Below are positions 1 through 8,554 of a DNA stretch of 45,793 bases, one piece after another. The stretch comes from Paenibacillus sp. MZ04-78.2 (GTDB lineage Bacteria > Bacillota > Bacilli > Paenibacillales > NBRC-103111), in contig NZ_JANAVJ010000041.1 in NCBI RefSeq assembly GCF_024213375.1, forward strand, positions 1-45,793. Reading direction: 5' to 3'. The number at the start of each line of letters is the position of its first letter. Position 1 is the stretch's first letter. A program made the translations under genes and the position numbers. The notes beneath the pieces are model-generated. The model was not told the origin of the DNA. It searched no databases and saw only the letters and a list, made by a program, of their open reading frames with translations.

Positions 1-20
1 GCCGTAAAGACTAAGTTCGA

Positions 21-55
21 CGCGGCACCATTTTCATCCTTCTGATGGTGCCGCG
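21..55. repeat. Perfect 11-bp inverted repeat at the break of the ASCH gene
   Basis: CGCGGCACCAT (21-31) and ATGGTGCCGCG (45-55) are exact reverse complements around a 13-base loop. There is no T-run on either side, so it is not a typical intrinsic terminator. It lies exactly where the neighbouring ASCH reading frame loses similarity to its family, so it may be a mobile-element end or a hairpin from an adjoining gene. The window edge prevents a decision. Confidence 0.6.
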
Positions 56-243
56 CCAGCGGCATGGATGTCTATTTCATAAAAAACGAGTCCAGAACAA
101 GTGGCTGATTTTACACCATCTATTACTAATTGAGCCAAATCGTCTGGATTAGCTCCGAATTGCCACGCACTTACTGATTTTGGTTTATCTTGAGCCTGAG
201 ACTCCCAATATTCATTCCAATATATTTGTGATGCTTCGTTCAT
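34..243 (-). pseudogene. ASCH-domain protein, N-terminal remnant
   Basis: The first 57 or so residues (MNEASQIYWNEYWES, then AWQFGANPDDLAQLVIDGVKSAT and GLVFYEI) match the start of ASCH-domain proteins, a small putative RNA-binding family usually of about 140-150 residues. After VFYEI the frame runs into unrelated sequence and stops at residue 69, inside a GC-rich inverted repeat. The ribosome site GGGAGAG sits 7 bases before the ATG, and a TATAAT-like -10 lies at 321-326 on the minus strand, so the 5' end looks intact. The missing C-terminal half carries most of the ASCH barrel, so function is unlikely. The family call rests on recognition of the N-terminal pattern. Confidence 0.6.
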
Positions 244-386
244 ATTTTTTCTCTCCCTATAAATAATCGGTAAACTACCTAAAATAAATTGGATCTGTAC
301 ATCGCAGCCCCCTTATATAAATTATAACAACTTCCGCATAGAAATTAATATTAAATTTAGACACAAACATTGGTATATCAACAAAA

Positions 387-415
387 TAGTCCAATTCATA
401 TGCAGAATTGGACTA
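387..415 (-). terminator. Hairpin terminator after the Fur-regulated lipoprotein gene
   Basis: TAGTCCAATTC (387-397) pairs perfectly with GAATTGGACTA (405-415) around a 7-base loop. Read on the minus strand the stem is followed by a T-rich stretch (TATTTTGTT), as expected for an intrinsic terminator of the gene ending at 488. Confidence 0.65.
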
Positions 416-487
416 AAAATTATGGTGTTATTTTATTTTTCTATCTTAAAATTGAACTACTTAAGCGCATCCTTCTCTTTTCGTTGT

Positions 488-1232
488 TTACTTGATCGTT
501 TGCAGCAGTTCGTTTAAGGCTTGCGTCAATCCGTCATTCAATTGGGACAACGCTTGCTTGTCCAGAGGGCTCTTCTGGGAACCCGCTACTTCGGGGTTCA
601 AGCTTTTTTCGAGCTTCTCGTACAGCTCGGCATTGCGTGGGCGCACACCGTCCTCGAAGGTGCTCCATACGTCCTCCAATTTAGGCCCCAGCTCCTTCAC
701 CTTCGCTTCGTTCCCCGCCTCGATTTCTTTTTTCAAGTCTCCGGCGATGCCGAGCATTTGAGTGGCTCCGGCTTTGATCTGGTCGGCAGGAATTAATTTT
801 TGCGACAGCTCGTACAGTGTTTGGATCAGTTGGTCGTTGGCTTTGGACAACACTTCTTTATTCAGGGGCGATGCTTTGGTCGCCGCGATGCCGGGTCGAG
901 ATTTTTTTCGATTTTCTCATACAGGTCCGGGTATTTCGGCTTGACTCCATCCTCGAAAGCGCCCCAAGCGTCTTCCAATTTAGGTCCCAGCTCTTTGATC
1001 TTGGCTTCGTCGCCTGCTGTTGCGGCTTTTCTCAGCTGCTTCGCCGTTTTCAGCAGTTTCGCGGTTCCTTCTTTGATCGCCGCGTCGGATACGGTACTGT
1101 TTTCGGCTTTGGACGGTGCGGGGGAAGCTTGTCCGTTGTTCGCCTGGGCCGATGGAGCGGGCGCAGAGCCGCAGGCGGACAGGGGCTGAACGCGAAAACA
1201 AAGCCAAGTAAAGTGAACGACAGTTTGTGCAT
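488..1232 (-). pseudogene. Fur-regulated lipoprotein with two tandem helical repeats, frameshifted twice
   Basis: Starting at the ATG at 1232 (GGGGG upstream), the frame opens with a signal sequence (MHKLSFTLLGFVFAFS). After a one-base shift near 1183-1190 it continues with the lipobox LSACGS and an Ala/Pro/Ser linker. Two copies of a roughly 100-residue helical unit follow. Each contains KELGPKLEDxWxxFEDGVxP, LYEKxEKxLxP and SPLxKxxLSxxND. A second shift near 880-890 separates the copies; the second copy ends at 488. The Fur box upstream and the helical W/E-rich pattern, reminiscent of extracytoplasmic helical parts of FTR1/EfeO-type iron-uptake proteins, suggest a role in iron acquisition. 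That is inference. With both shifts repaired the product would be about 248 residues. The coding is otherwise well kept, so sequencing errors are as likely as real loss. Confidence 0.7.
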
Positions 1233-1269
1233 GGGAACCCCCGCTCTCAAAAGATGGAACCTAATTAAC

Positions 1270-1288
1270 ATTGATAATCATTATCAAT
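1270..1288 (-). promoter_or_regulatory. Fur box (7-1-7) upstream of the lipoprotein gene
   Basis: ATTGATAATCATTATCAAT contains TGATAATCATTATCA (1272-1286), an exact match to the Bacillus Fur consensus TGATAATnATTATCA. It lies about 40 bases upstream of the ATG at 1232. Iron-dependent repression of that gene is the direct expectation. Confidence 0.9.
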
Positions 1289-1594
1289 AGAATCGACGTG
1301 TTTAATTTTACTTGAACGCAAAATTATAAGTCAATAAAAATTTTAGCACTAAACGATAGTGAATGTTACCAGCCCGAACCTGTTGCCGGGGTTCATGGTT
1401 CAGATTTGGCGGCCACCGTTTTTTGCACAATTTTATCCCCTAAAAAATGGAATGTATCCCTATCTGCCCTGCCGAAGCCATGGTTAAATGAGAGTACAAG
1501 CCCGGTTCGAAAGGGGGTGAGCCTACCGCAGCCGTCGTCGATTGATGGAATGTTCCCGGTATTTTTTATCCATATTTTCAGGAGGGATTCATGA

Positions 1595-3403
1595 ATGAGT
1601 TTTGCGCAAATCGCGTTTCGGCGCACCATTAGGAAAGCGTTTTCTTTGACTGTAGTCGCTTTGCTCCTGCTTAGTCTGATTCCGGCGATGGCGCTCGGCG
1701 CGGCCGAGTGGCAGCCGAACACCGCCTACAAAGCCGGCGATGTGGTAACGTATACAGGGCAGACGTACACCTGCTTGCAACCGCATACATCGCTGAACGG
1801 CTGGGAGCCGCCGAACGTCCCGGCCTTATGGAAGGCCGGCGGCAGCGGCGGAACGGATACACAGCCGCCGACGGCTCCGTCCGGCTTGAAGGCGACGGGC
1901 AAAACGTCCAACAGCGTGACCCTCGCTTGGAACGCTTCGACGGATAACGTAGGCGTCACCGGTTATGACGTGTACAACGGATCTACAGTTGCGGCGGGCG
2001 TGACAGGAACGACTGCCACAATCGAAGGCTTGTCGGCGAACACGGCGTACACGTTCACGGTGAAAGCGAAGGACGCGGCAGGTAACGTGTCCGCCGCAAG
2101 CCAAGCCGTCGCGGTGACGACGGACCCGGCGTCGGGCGATACGCAGCCGCCGACCGCGCCGACGAATCTGACCGTTACGGGGAAAACATCGTCCAGCATC
2201 TCGCTGTCCTGGACGGCTTCCACAGATAACGTAGGCGTCACCGGCTATACGGTGGATTACGGCTCCGGCTCTCTGAGCGTCGCGGGCACAACGGCGACGG
2301 TGGCCGGGCTTGCCGCTGACACGGCGTATACGTTCACCGTGAAGGCGAATGACGCGGCCGGCAACGTCTCGGCCGGAGCGAGTGTGCAAGGGAAAACCGA
2401 ACCGGCGCCGTCCGGAGGCGGGGGCAAGATCATCGTGGGCTATTGGCACAACTTCGATAACGGGTCCTCAGTGCTCAAGCTGCGGGACGTTTCGAAGAAA
2501 TACGACGTGATCAACGTCGCTTTTGCCGAGCCGGTTTCTCCGGGCAGCGGTACGATTGCCTTTACGCCATTCAATGCGACGGTAGAAGAATTCAAAGCGG
2601 ATGTCGCGTATTTGAAGGACCAGGGTAAAAAGGTGCTGATCTCCCTTGGCGGCGCCAACGGCACGGTTACGCTGTCCGATGCGACGAAGAAGCAGCAATT
2701 TATCAGCACGATGACTTCGATTATCCAGACGTACGGCTTCGACGGGATCGATATCGATCTGGAAGGCAGCTCGGTGGCGCTGAACGGCGGCGATACGGAC
2801 TTCAAAAACCCGACGACGCCGGGCATCGTGAATCTAATTGACGCAGTCCGCACGCTCAGCAGCACGTTCGGCAGCGGCTTCGTGCTGACGATGGCGCCGG
2901 AGACGGCGTACGTGCAAGGCGGGATGGGCGCTTACGGCGGCCCTTGGGGCGCGTACCTGCCGATCATCCACGCGCTGCGCGACAAGCTGAACTATATTCA
3001 CGTTCAGCATTACAACAGCGGCTCGATGACGGGGCTTGACGGCCGCTCTTACGCACAAGGCACGGCGGATTTCCACGTCGCCATGGCCGAGATGCTGCTG
3101 AAGGGCTTCCCGGTCAATAACAATGCGAACAACGTCTTCCCGGCGCTGCGTCCGGAGCAGGTCGCCATCGGCGTACCTGCGGTGCCGAGCGCGGCCGGAG
3201 GCGGATATACGCCGGCGGCCGAGGTGCAGAAGGCGATCACGTATCTCGTCAAGGGCACGTCGTTCGGCGGCAACTACAAGCTGCAAAACCCGGCCGGCTA
3301 TCCCGGCTTCAAAGGACTCATGACTTGGTCCATCAACTGGGATGCGGCGAGCGGCTACGGCTTTGTCAACAGCCACCGTCCTTTCTTGGACGGCCTGAAA
3401 TAA
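1595..3403 (+). CDS. Secreted chitinase, CBM5/12 - FnIII - FnIII - GH18
   Basis: An extracellular endo-acting chitinase of glycoside hydrolase family 18 (602 residues). A signal peptide fills about residues 1-36 (a hydrophobic VVALLLLSLIPAMA core, then ALGAAEW). A CBM5/12-type chitin-binding module follows at about 38-80 (AEWQPNTAYKAGDVVTYTG, TYTCLQPHTS, W..P..VPALWK). Two fibronectin III domains at about 90-175 and 183-265 both start DTQPPTAP. The GH18 barrel occupies about 276-600, with the catalytic motif FDGIDIDLE at 382-390 (E390 is the proton donor). AGGAGGG at 1580-1586 is 8 bases before the ATG at 1595; a nearer ATG at 1591 stops after 13 codons. The architecture resembles Bacillus/Paenibacillus ChiD-type chitinases. 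It stands alone, with a terminator behind it. Confidence 0.93.
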   Translation: MSFAQIAFRRTIRKAFSLTVVALLLLSLIPAMALGAAEWQPNTAYKAGDVVTYTGQTYTCLQPHTSLNGWEPPNVPALWKAGGSGGTDTQPPTAPSGLKATGKTSNSVTLAWNASTDNVGVTGYDVYNGSTVAAGVTGTTATIEGLSANTAYTFTVKAKDAAGNVSAASQAVAVTTDPASGDTQPPTAPTNLTVTGKTSSSISLSWTASTDNVGVTGYTVDYGSGSLSVAGTTATVAGLAADTAYTFTVKANDAAGNVSAGASVQGKTEPAPSGGGGKIIVGYWHNFDNGSSVLKLRDVSKKYDVINVAFAEPVSPGSGTIAFTPFNATVEEFKADVAYLKDQGKKVLISLGGANGTVTLSDATKKQQFISTMTSIIQTYGFDGIDIDLEGSSVALNGGDTDFKNPTTPGIVNLIDAVRTLSSTFGSGFVLTMAPETAYVQGGMGAYGGPWGAYLPIIHALRDKLNYIHVQHYNSGSMTGLDGRSYAQGTADFHVAMAEMLLKGFPVNNNANNVFPALRPEQVAIGVPAVPSAAGGGYTPAAEVQKAITYLVKGTSFGGNYKLQNPAGYPGFKGLMTWSINWDAASGYGFVNSHRPFLDGLK

Positions 3404-3420
3404 CGGTATTGGCCTATTAA

Positions 3421-3475
3421 AAAAAGCCTTCGGCTCCTATGGATTCAACATCCACAGGCTCGCCGGAGGCTTTAT
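3421..3475. terminator. Bidirectional terminator between chitinase and helD
   Basis: AAAGCCTTCGGC (3423-3434) pairs with GCCGGAGGCTTT (3462-3473) with one G-T pair. It is flanked by A-run and T-rich sequence, and lies between two convergent genes. Confidence 0.75.
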
Positions 3476-3487
3476 TCGTGCGACCGA

Positions 3488-5845
3488 TCAATGACCGGTG
3501 GTATAAGTGTCGGGGGAAGCGCCGTCCAGAAACGGGCTGCGCTTGCCGGTATGGTACACGTACAGCTCGTGCATCGCCCGCGTGCAAGCCGTGTAGAACA
3601 GCTTGCGCTCGGCTTCCCGGCCGTAGTGCTCCATCGAGGCGTTGTAGATGACGACCGCGTCGAACTCGACGCCCTTGGCCAAGTACGACGGGATCACCAG
3701 CACGCCGGGCTCGAAGGAGGCCGTCTCCGTCCCGACGAGGCGAAGCGTGACCCCTGCTTCTTGCAGCGCGTCGTACGCTTCCCGGCTCTCCGCCGCCGTC
3801 TTGCAGATGACGCCGATCGTCTTGTGGCCGTCCGCCAGCAGGGCCCGGATGCGCCCGGCGACCTTGGCGCTCAGATTGGCCCGATCCGCCGCTTCCGTGA
3901 CGACCGGCAGGCTGCCGCCGCGGTTGAACGGCTCGATGGCCGTGCCGTCCGCCAGCAGGCCACGGGTGAACTCGACGATCTCTCGCGTCGAGCGGTAGCT
4001 TCGCGTCAGCACGTTCGTCTCCGTATGCTCCGGCCCGTACAGCGAGGTCAGCGGCGCGAAGCCGTCCGTATTGGCGGAGGCATGCGCGTAGATGGCTTGG
4101 TTCCAGTCGCCGAGCACGGTCATTTTGCTGCGCGGGAACAGCCGCCGGATGAACACGAATTGGAACGGCGTGTAGTCCTGTCCTTCATCGATAAAGACGT
4201 GACGGACCGTGTTGTTCGTCTGGAAGCCCTCGATCCGCTCCTTCAAGTACAAATACGGCGCCCCGTCCTCGCTGGCTAGCTCGCCGCGCTCCAGCTTCTC
4301 CGCCGTCTGCTTGCATATATCCTCCCAATGCGGCGGCAGGCCGGCTTCGGGCGCGAGGTCCGCGAAGCGTCCCGGCTCGGCGAACAGCTGCCGGTATACG
4401 GCGGGGACGTCGATGAATTCGAGCCGCTTGGCGCTCACGCGGAGCGGCTTGAAATGCTCCTGGACAACCATCGCGGCCAGCAGCTCCTGTTCGCGCTGGA
4501 AGTCGTTGAACATGTCTTCGGCATGCTGTTTTCTGCGCTGCAACTGATGATAGGCCTGCAGATACGCCTCCTTGTCGAGCAGATCGATCTCGTCCTCGAC
4601 CCACGGCTTGGACCGCTCCCGCCGCCCGAGCCGCTTCAGTTCCTTCAGCAGCCATTCGGAGGTCAGGATCATCCGGTTCGGAATCGGTAGTGCCGGATCG
4701 AGGCTGTAGAAATAGTCTGCGATCTGTCCGCCCGCGACGATAGGCTCCCCGCGGAAGCTCACGTCCCTGAAAAGCAGCCCTTCTCTTCCGAGCCGCTCCG
4801 CATACCGCTCCAGCATATGCATGAACGAAGTGCCCGCTTTGAACAAAATTCCTTCGATTCGCGCGTCATAGCCGGGGTCTCCGGCTGCCGTGAGCGTGTA
4901 TTCCGCTTGCTCGAACGGGTCTTCCACACGGAACGTGCCGCCAAGCCGGTGCTCCAGATATTCCTGGAACGTCGTCTGCTGCATGTTTTCCTCTCCGAGC
5001 TCGGGCAGCACGGTAGAGACGTAGCTGTTGAACATCGGGTTAGGCGAGAAGAGCACGATCTGTTCCGCGCTCAGCGTTTCCCGGTACCGGTACAGGAGGT
5101 ACGCGACCCGCTGCAGGGCGGCCGACGTTTTGCCGCTGCCTGCAGCGCCTTGCACGATCAGCAGACGGCTGCGCTCGTTGCGGATGATCCGGTTCTGTTC
5201 CTTTTGAATCGTGGCGACAATGCTCTTCATCTGAGCGTCCGAATGCTTGCCGAGCACTTCTTGCAGCAACTCGTCGCCGATCGTGACGCCGGTGTCGAAC
5301 AAGCTGCGGATGACCGCGTCGCGAATAATATATTGCCGTTTCAGCTCCATCTCGCCGGAGATGACGCCGCCGGGCGTCTCATACTGCGCCGGTCCCGGCG
5401 GGTAGTCGTAGTAAAGGCTCGATACGGGAGCGCGCCAGTCGTAGATCAGGAACTGCTCGCCGCTCTCGTCCAGGAACGATCCGATGCCCAGGTACACGGC
5501 TTCGGCGCGCCGCTCCCCGTCTTCCAGAAAATCGATGCGTCCGAAATACGGGGTCGTTTTCAATCGTTTCAGCTTCGTCAGTTGCTTCTGGGCGTGCCGG
5601 TGGCTGTGTTCGCGGCCGACGAGCACCTCCGCTTGCTGCTTCAAGCTTGCGTACGTTTCTATGACTTCGTCGGGAGCGTCCAAGTTGACGGTCACGTCGT
5701 CCCAAAAATGCTTGCGGATATCGACGATATCCGTCCTCAGCTCGCCGACCTCCCGCTGGAGGGTATCGATGCGCTTGCCGATGTCCCGGGTTACCCGTTC
5801 GACCCGCTCCTGCTCTTCCTGCCACGCCTGCTGCATGTTAACCAC
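3488..5845 (-). CDS. helD: RNA polymerase recycling motor HelD (UvrD/PcrA-like helicase)
   Basis: A superfamily 1 ATPase that removes stalled or idle RNA polymerase from DNA; about 785 residues, normal for Firmicute HelD. A long N-terminal coiled coil (MQQAWQEEQERVERVTRDI onwards, to about residue 95) is the arm that enters the polymerase secondary channel. The Walker A motif GAAGSGKT lies at about 233-240. VFIDEGQDYTPFQ is the Walker B region, GDWNQAIYA motif III, and the C-terminal helicase 2 domain ends YTACTRAMHELYVY. The GTG at 5845 is preferred because AAGGGG lies 7 bases upstream. The ATG at 5836 is further from that site, and the frame is open to 5881. A strong outward promoter for the other strand overlaps this start. 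Confidence 0.92.
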   Translation of the reverse strand: MVNMQQAWQEEQERVERVTRDIGKRIDTLQREVGELRTDIVDIRKHFWDDVTVNLDAPDEVIETYASLKQQAEVLVGREHSHRHAQKQLTKLKRLKTTPYFGRIDFLEDGERRAEAVYLGIGSFLDESGEQFLIYDWRAPVSSLYYDYPPGPAQYETPGGVISGEMELKRQYIIRDAVIRSLFDTGVTIGDELLQEVLGKHSDAQMKSIVATIQKEQNRIIRNERSRLLIVQGAAGSGKTSAALQRVAYLLYRYRETLSAEQIVLFSPNPMFNSYVSTVLPELGEENMQQTTFQEYLEHRLGGTFRVEDPFEQAEYTLTAAGDPGYDARIEGILFKAGTSFMHMLERYAERLGREGLLFRDVSFRGEPIVAGGQIADYFYSLDPALPIPNRMILTSEWLLKELKRLGRRERSKPWVEDEIDLLDKEAYLQAYHQLQRRKQHAEDMFNDFQREQELLAAMVVQEHFKPLRVSAKRLEFIDVPAVYRQLFAEPGRFADLAPEAGLPPHWEDICKQTAEKLERGELASEDGAPYLYLKERIEGFQTNNTVRHVFIDEGQDYTPFQFVFIRRLFPRSKMTVLGDWNQAIYAHASANTDGFAPLTSLYGPEHTETNVLTRSYRSTREIVEFTRGLLADGTAIEPFNRGGSLPVVTEAADRANLSAKVAGRIRALLADGHKTIGVICKTAAESREAYDALQEAGVTLRLVGTETASFEPGVLVIPSYLAKGVEFDAVVIYNASMEHYGREAERKLFYTACTRAMHELYVYHTGKRSPFLDGASPDTYTTGH

Positions 5846-5870
5846 GTTACCGCCCCTTTTTCCAAAAGAT

Positions 5871-5899
5871 TTGACAATCACCGATGCATGTGTTACTAT
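5871..5899 (+). promoter_or_regulatory. Strong sigma-A promoter reading away from helD
   Basis: TTGACA (5871-5876), a 17-base spacer and TACTAT (5894-5899), with TG one base before the -10. Transcription would start near 5906. No ribosome-site/start pair follows closely; a terminator is reached at 6041. Confidence 0.7.
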
Positions 5900-5905
5900 G
5901 ATAGT

Positions 5906-6041
5906 GGGTAAATTTAAAGAATTGAACCAAAATATAGGTGGCGACCAATCTCCATTTTAGCATGGTTCTGCATGCAATTCAATAGAAGCACATCATCGCA
6001 CGCTAACAAACGGAGACGCACATGACGCCTCCGTTTTTTTT
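5906..6041 (+). ncRNA. Candidate small RNA of about 135 nt, or a terminated leader
   Basis: A near-consensus promoter at 5871-5899 and an intrinsic terminator at 6009-6041 (AACGGAG / CTCCGTT plus eight T) bracket a stretch without a credible gene. GAATTG near 5920 can pair with CAATTC near 5975, enclosing an inner GCATG/CATGC hairpin. The only short frame (GTG at 5904) would be leaderless and 18 codons long, so a peptide is unlikely. It could be a free small RNA or an attenuated leader of the GGDEF-EAL gene starting at 6279. I do not recognise the RNA family. Confidence 0.45.
6009..6041 (+). terminator. Intrinsic terminator of the candidate small RNA
   Basis: AACGGAG-ACG and CG-CCTCCGTT form a stem with one internal mismatch, followed by eight T residues. 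Confidence 0.75.
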
Positions 6042-6278
6042 GTTGCAGTCCCCCGCGCACCGCCAAGACCGAGAACCAGCCCGAAAAAGGCAAGCGACGC
6101 GGCGCTGAACCTTTCACTTTCGCCAAGCCACTTCAACGCGCCATCAGAATAAAGCGGGCATGAAAGTTTGTTTCCCTATTCACTATCGTCGCTCTTGTGG
6201 CGAAGAAGTATACTATATACATATCGTTATACAAGGGGATCGTACATTCCTTATGTCACGTTGGAAGAGGGTGGGGGT

Positions 6279-8531
6279 ATGTCGCTAAGTAACTACATTA
6301 TGGAGTCCAAGTCGGTTTGCAGCCATGCGGGGATGAATCCGAAAGAGATTCCGTTTCCCAGAGTCGTGATGACGCCGAGAGAGCTGGAGGACAAGCGGCA
6401 GGACTACGAAGAAATCTTGTCCGTCATCCAGTTTTTTGGAAACAAAATGATGGATTTGATGAAGGGCATGCCGATCTTGTTGGCGGTTGCCGACGCACGG
6501 GGGTTTATCCTGCATATGATGGGGGATGAAGCCATCAGGAACACGATAAATCAGCTCGGCATCCGTATCGGCATTCAATTTTCCGAGGAAGTGATGGGCA
6601 CCAATGTGGTGAGCCTCTCTTTGAAGCACAGCGGCAACGCTATCCAATTGGTTGGCCCCGATCATTACCACGAAGTTCTGCATCAAACCGCATGCTACGC
6701 CGTAGCTTTTCATTATTCCGATGTCAACAATCTGCTCGGAAGCATCATCATTATGACGGCGATCGAATACCAGAATCCGCTGATGGTGACCATGCTGTCG
6801 ACCGCCGTGGACTCGATCGAGAGGGAACTGATGCTTCGAAAGCAGAACCGCAAGCTGGACATTATGAATCAGATTCTGATGGACAATACACGCAACGGCA
6901 TTATTATTACCGATAAAGAGGGGGAAATTACGGATTTTAATCACTTTGCTCAAGACCTTACAGGTCTGTCCAAAGAGCAAACTCTGGGGAGGTCGGTCCT
7001 ATGTCTTGAACCCATGGGGCAATACATCTACGATGTCATCCGCCATGGGAAGAAGTACGAAGATATTCAGATCAGCTTTGAGCGCAAGAGGGGCGGGGCG
7101 CGTACGGTGTGTCTGTTCGACGCGTTCCCGATCTATGACGAGCACAAACGGCTCATCGGCGCCTTCGGCCAGTTCCGGAACATTACGGATCGGTACGAGG
7201 CGGAGGAAAAATACAACTATTTGGCCAATCACGACGATTTGACCAAGCTGCCCAACCGAAGGTACTACAAGCAAGTGCTTGTCCCTCTGCTGGAGCGGGC
7301 CAAGCGGGGGCTGCATCCGTCTGGAATCGCCATTATGTATCTGGATCTCGACCGGTTCAAGCTGGTCAACGATACGTTAGGACACTCCAACGGAGATCTG
7401 CTGCTCAAGCAAATTGCCGAACGGCTGAAGAGCAGTCTCGAATCGACGGATCTGGTGGCCCGCATGGGCGGCGACGAATTTATGTTCCTGTTCCCGATCG
7501 TGACGGACGAACAGCAGGTCGTGCATCGGGCCGAGCGCATTCTGGGCCTGTTCCAGCATCCGTTCAACATGAACGGGTACGAGTTTCATATTACGGCCAG
7601 CATCGGCATCGCGTTCTATCCGGACGACGGTCTCGACATCGAGATGCTGATGATTCATGCGGACACGGCGATGTACCGGGCAAAACAGCGCGGCAAAAAT
7701 CAATATGTCATCTATTCGGACGACATGCAGACGAAGTCCCACGAAAAGATCAAGATGGAAACGTCGCTGCGCCGCGCGATCGACAACAATGAATTCGTGC
7801 TGTATTACCAGCCGCAAATCGATATCAAAACCGGGGATATCAAGGGCGCCGAGGCGCTGATTCGTTGGAACCACCCCGAGCGCGGGCTTGTGTCTCCTTT
7901 TGAGTTCATTCCGCTAGCGGAAGAAACCGGACTTATTATCCAGTTGGATCAATGGGTGCTGCGCACCGCCTGCATGCAGAACAAGAGCTGGCAGGAAAAA
8001 GGGCTGCCGCCGATGCGCGTCGCTGTGAATTTGTCTTCCCAACAATTTTCCAAAGAATATCTTGCCGAGATGGTCAAGGGCATGTTGGAGGAGACCGGGC
8101 TTGAGCCGAAATTCCTTGAGCTGGAAATTACCGAAACGATGACGATGGATGTGGAGCATACGATTCCGACGCTGCGACAGCTGCATGACCTTGGGGTTCA
8201 AATCAGCATCGACGATTTCGGAACGGGATACAGCTCGCTGAATTATTTGAAAAAGTTTTCCATCGACCGCCTGAAGATCGACCGGTCGTTCGTGCGGGAT
8301 ATTATAACGAATTCCCATGATTCGGACATCGTCGGCACCATTATCGCGATGGCGCACAATCTGGGGCTGGAGGTTATTGCGGAAGGCGTCGAAGAGAAAG
8401 ACCAGCTCCGTTTCCTGCAGTACCAAAAATGCAACGAAGTGCAAGGGTACTACTTCAGCGAGCCGATTCCGGCGGAGAGATTTGAGCTGCATTTTCAGGA
8501 GCTGCAGGAGAAGGTCAAAAGAAAATATTGA
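6279..8531 (+). CDS. GAF-PAS-GGDEF-EAL cyclic-di-GMP turnover protein
   Basis: A 750-residue cytoplasmic signalling protein with no clear membrane segment. About residues 50-190 form a GAF-like sensor of the type found in AcoR-like regulators (AVADARGFILHMMGD, GIQFSEEVMGTNVVS, SLKHSGNAIQLVGPDHY). A PAS domain follows at about 200-320 (MDNTRNGIIITDKEGEITD). The GGDEF domain has DDLTKLPNRR, YLDLDRFKLVND and ARMGGDEF intact. The EAL domain has GAEALIRW, EITE, DDFGTGYSS and DRLKIDRSF intact. Diguanylate cyclase and phosphodiesterase residues are both present, so net activity cannot be read. The ATG at 6279 follows GGGTGGGGG; the frame is open further upstream, but those starts lack a site. The next gene follows 23 bases downstream. 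Confidence 0.9.
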   Translation: MSLSNYIMESKSVCSHAGMNPKEIPFPRVVMTPRELEDKRQDYEEILSVIQFFGNKMMDLMKGMPILLAVADARGFILHMMGDEAIRNTINQLGIRIGIQFSEEVMGTNVVSLSLKHSGNAIQLVGPDHYHEVLHQTACYAVAFHYSDVNNLLGSIIIMTAIEYQNPLMVTMLSTAVDSIERELMLRKQNRKLDIMNQILMDNTRNGIIITDKEGEITDFNHFAQDLTGLSKEQTLGRSVLCLEPMGQYIYDVIRHGKKYEDIQISFERKRGGARTVCLFDAFPIYDEHKRLIGAFGQFRNITDRYEAEEKYNYLANHDDLTKLPNRRYYKQVLVPLLERAKRGLHPSGIAIMYLDLDRFKLVNDTLGHSNGDLLLKQIAERLKSSLESTDLVARMGGDEFMFLFPIVTDEQQVVHRAERILGLFQHPFNMNGYEFHITASIGIAFYPDDGLDIEMLMIHADTAMYRAKQRGKNQYVIYSDDMQTKSHEKIKMETSLRRAIDNNEFVLYYQPQIDIKTGDIKGAEALIRWNHPERGLVSPFEFIPLAEETGLIIQLDQWVLRTACMQNKSWQEKGLPPMRVAVNLSSQQFSKEYLAEMVKGMLEETGLEPKFLELEITETMTMDVEHTIPTLRQLHDLGVQISIDDFGTGYSSLNYLKKFSIDRLKIDRSFVRDIITNSHDSDIVGTIIAMAHNLGLEVIAEGVEEKDQLRFLQYQKCNEVQGYYFSEPIPAERFELHFQELQEKVKRKY

Positions 8532-8554
8532 TGCTTTCAAAAAAGGGGATCATC

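Noticed and set aside
1290..1590. Possible cyclic-di-GMP riboswitch in the chitinase leader
   Set aside because: The leader has GAAAGGGGGTGAGCC and some hairpins, but neither the GEMM-I core (ACGCAAAGC) nor the class II pseudoknot could be laid out. I see no recognisable regulatory RNA or gene in this 300-base stretch.
5904..5960. 18-codon frame (GTG) in the candidate small RNA
   Set aside because: It would be leaderless with no ribosome site and has no recognisable sequence; kept only as a note.
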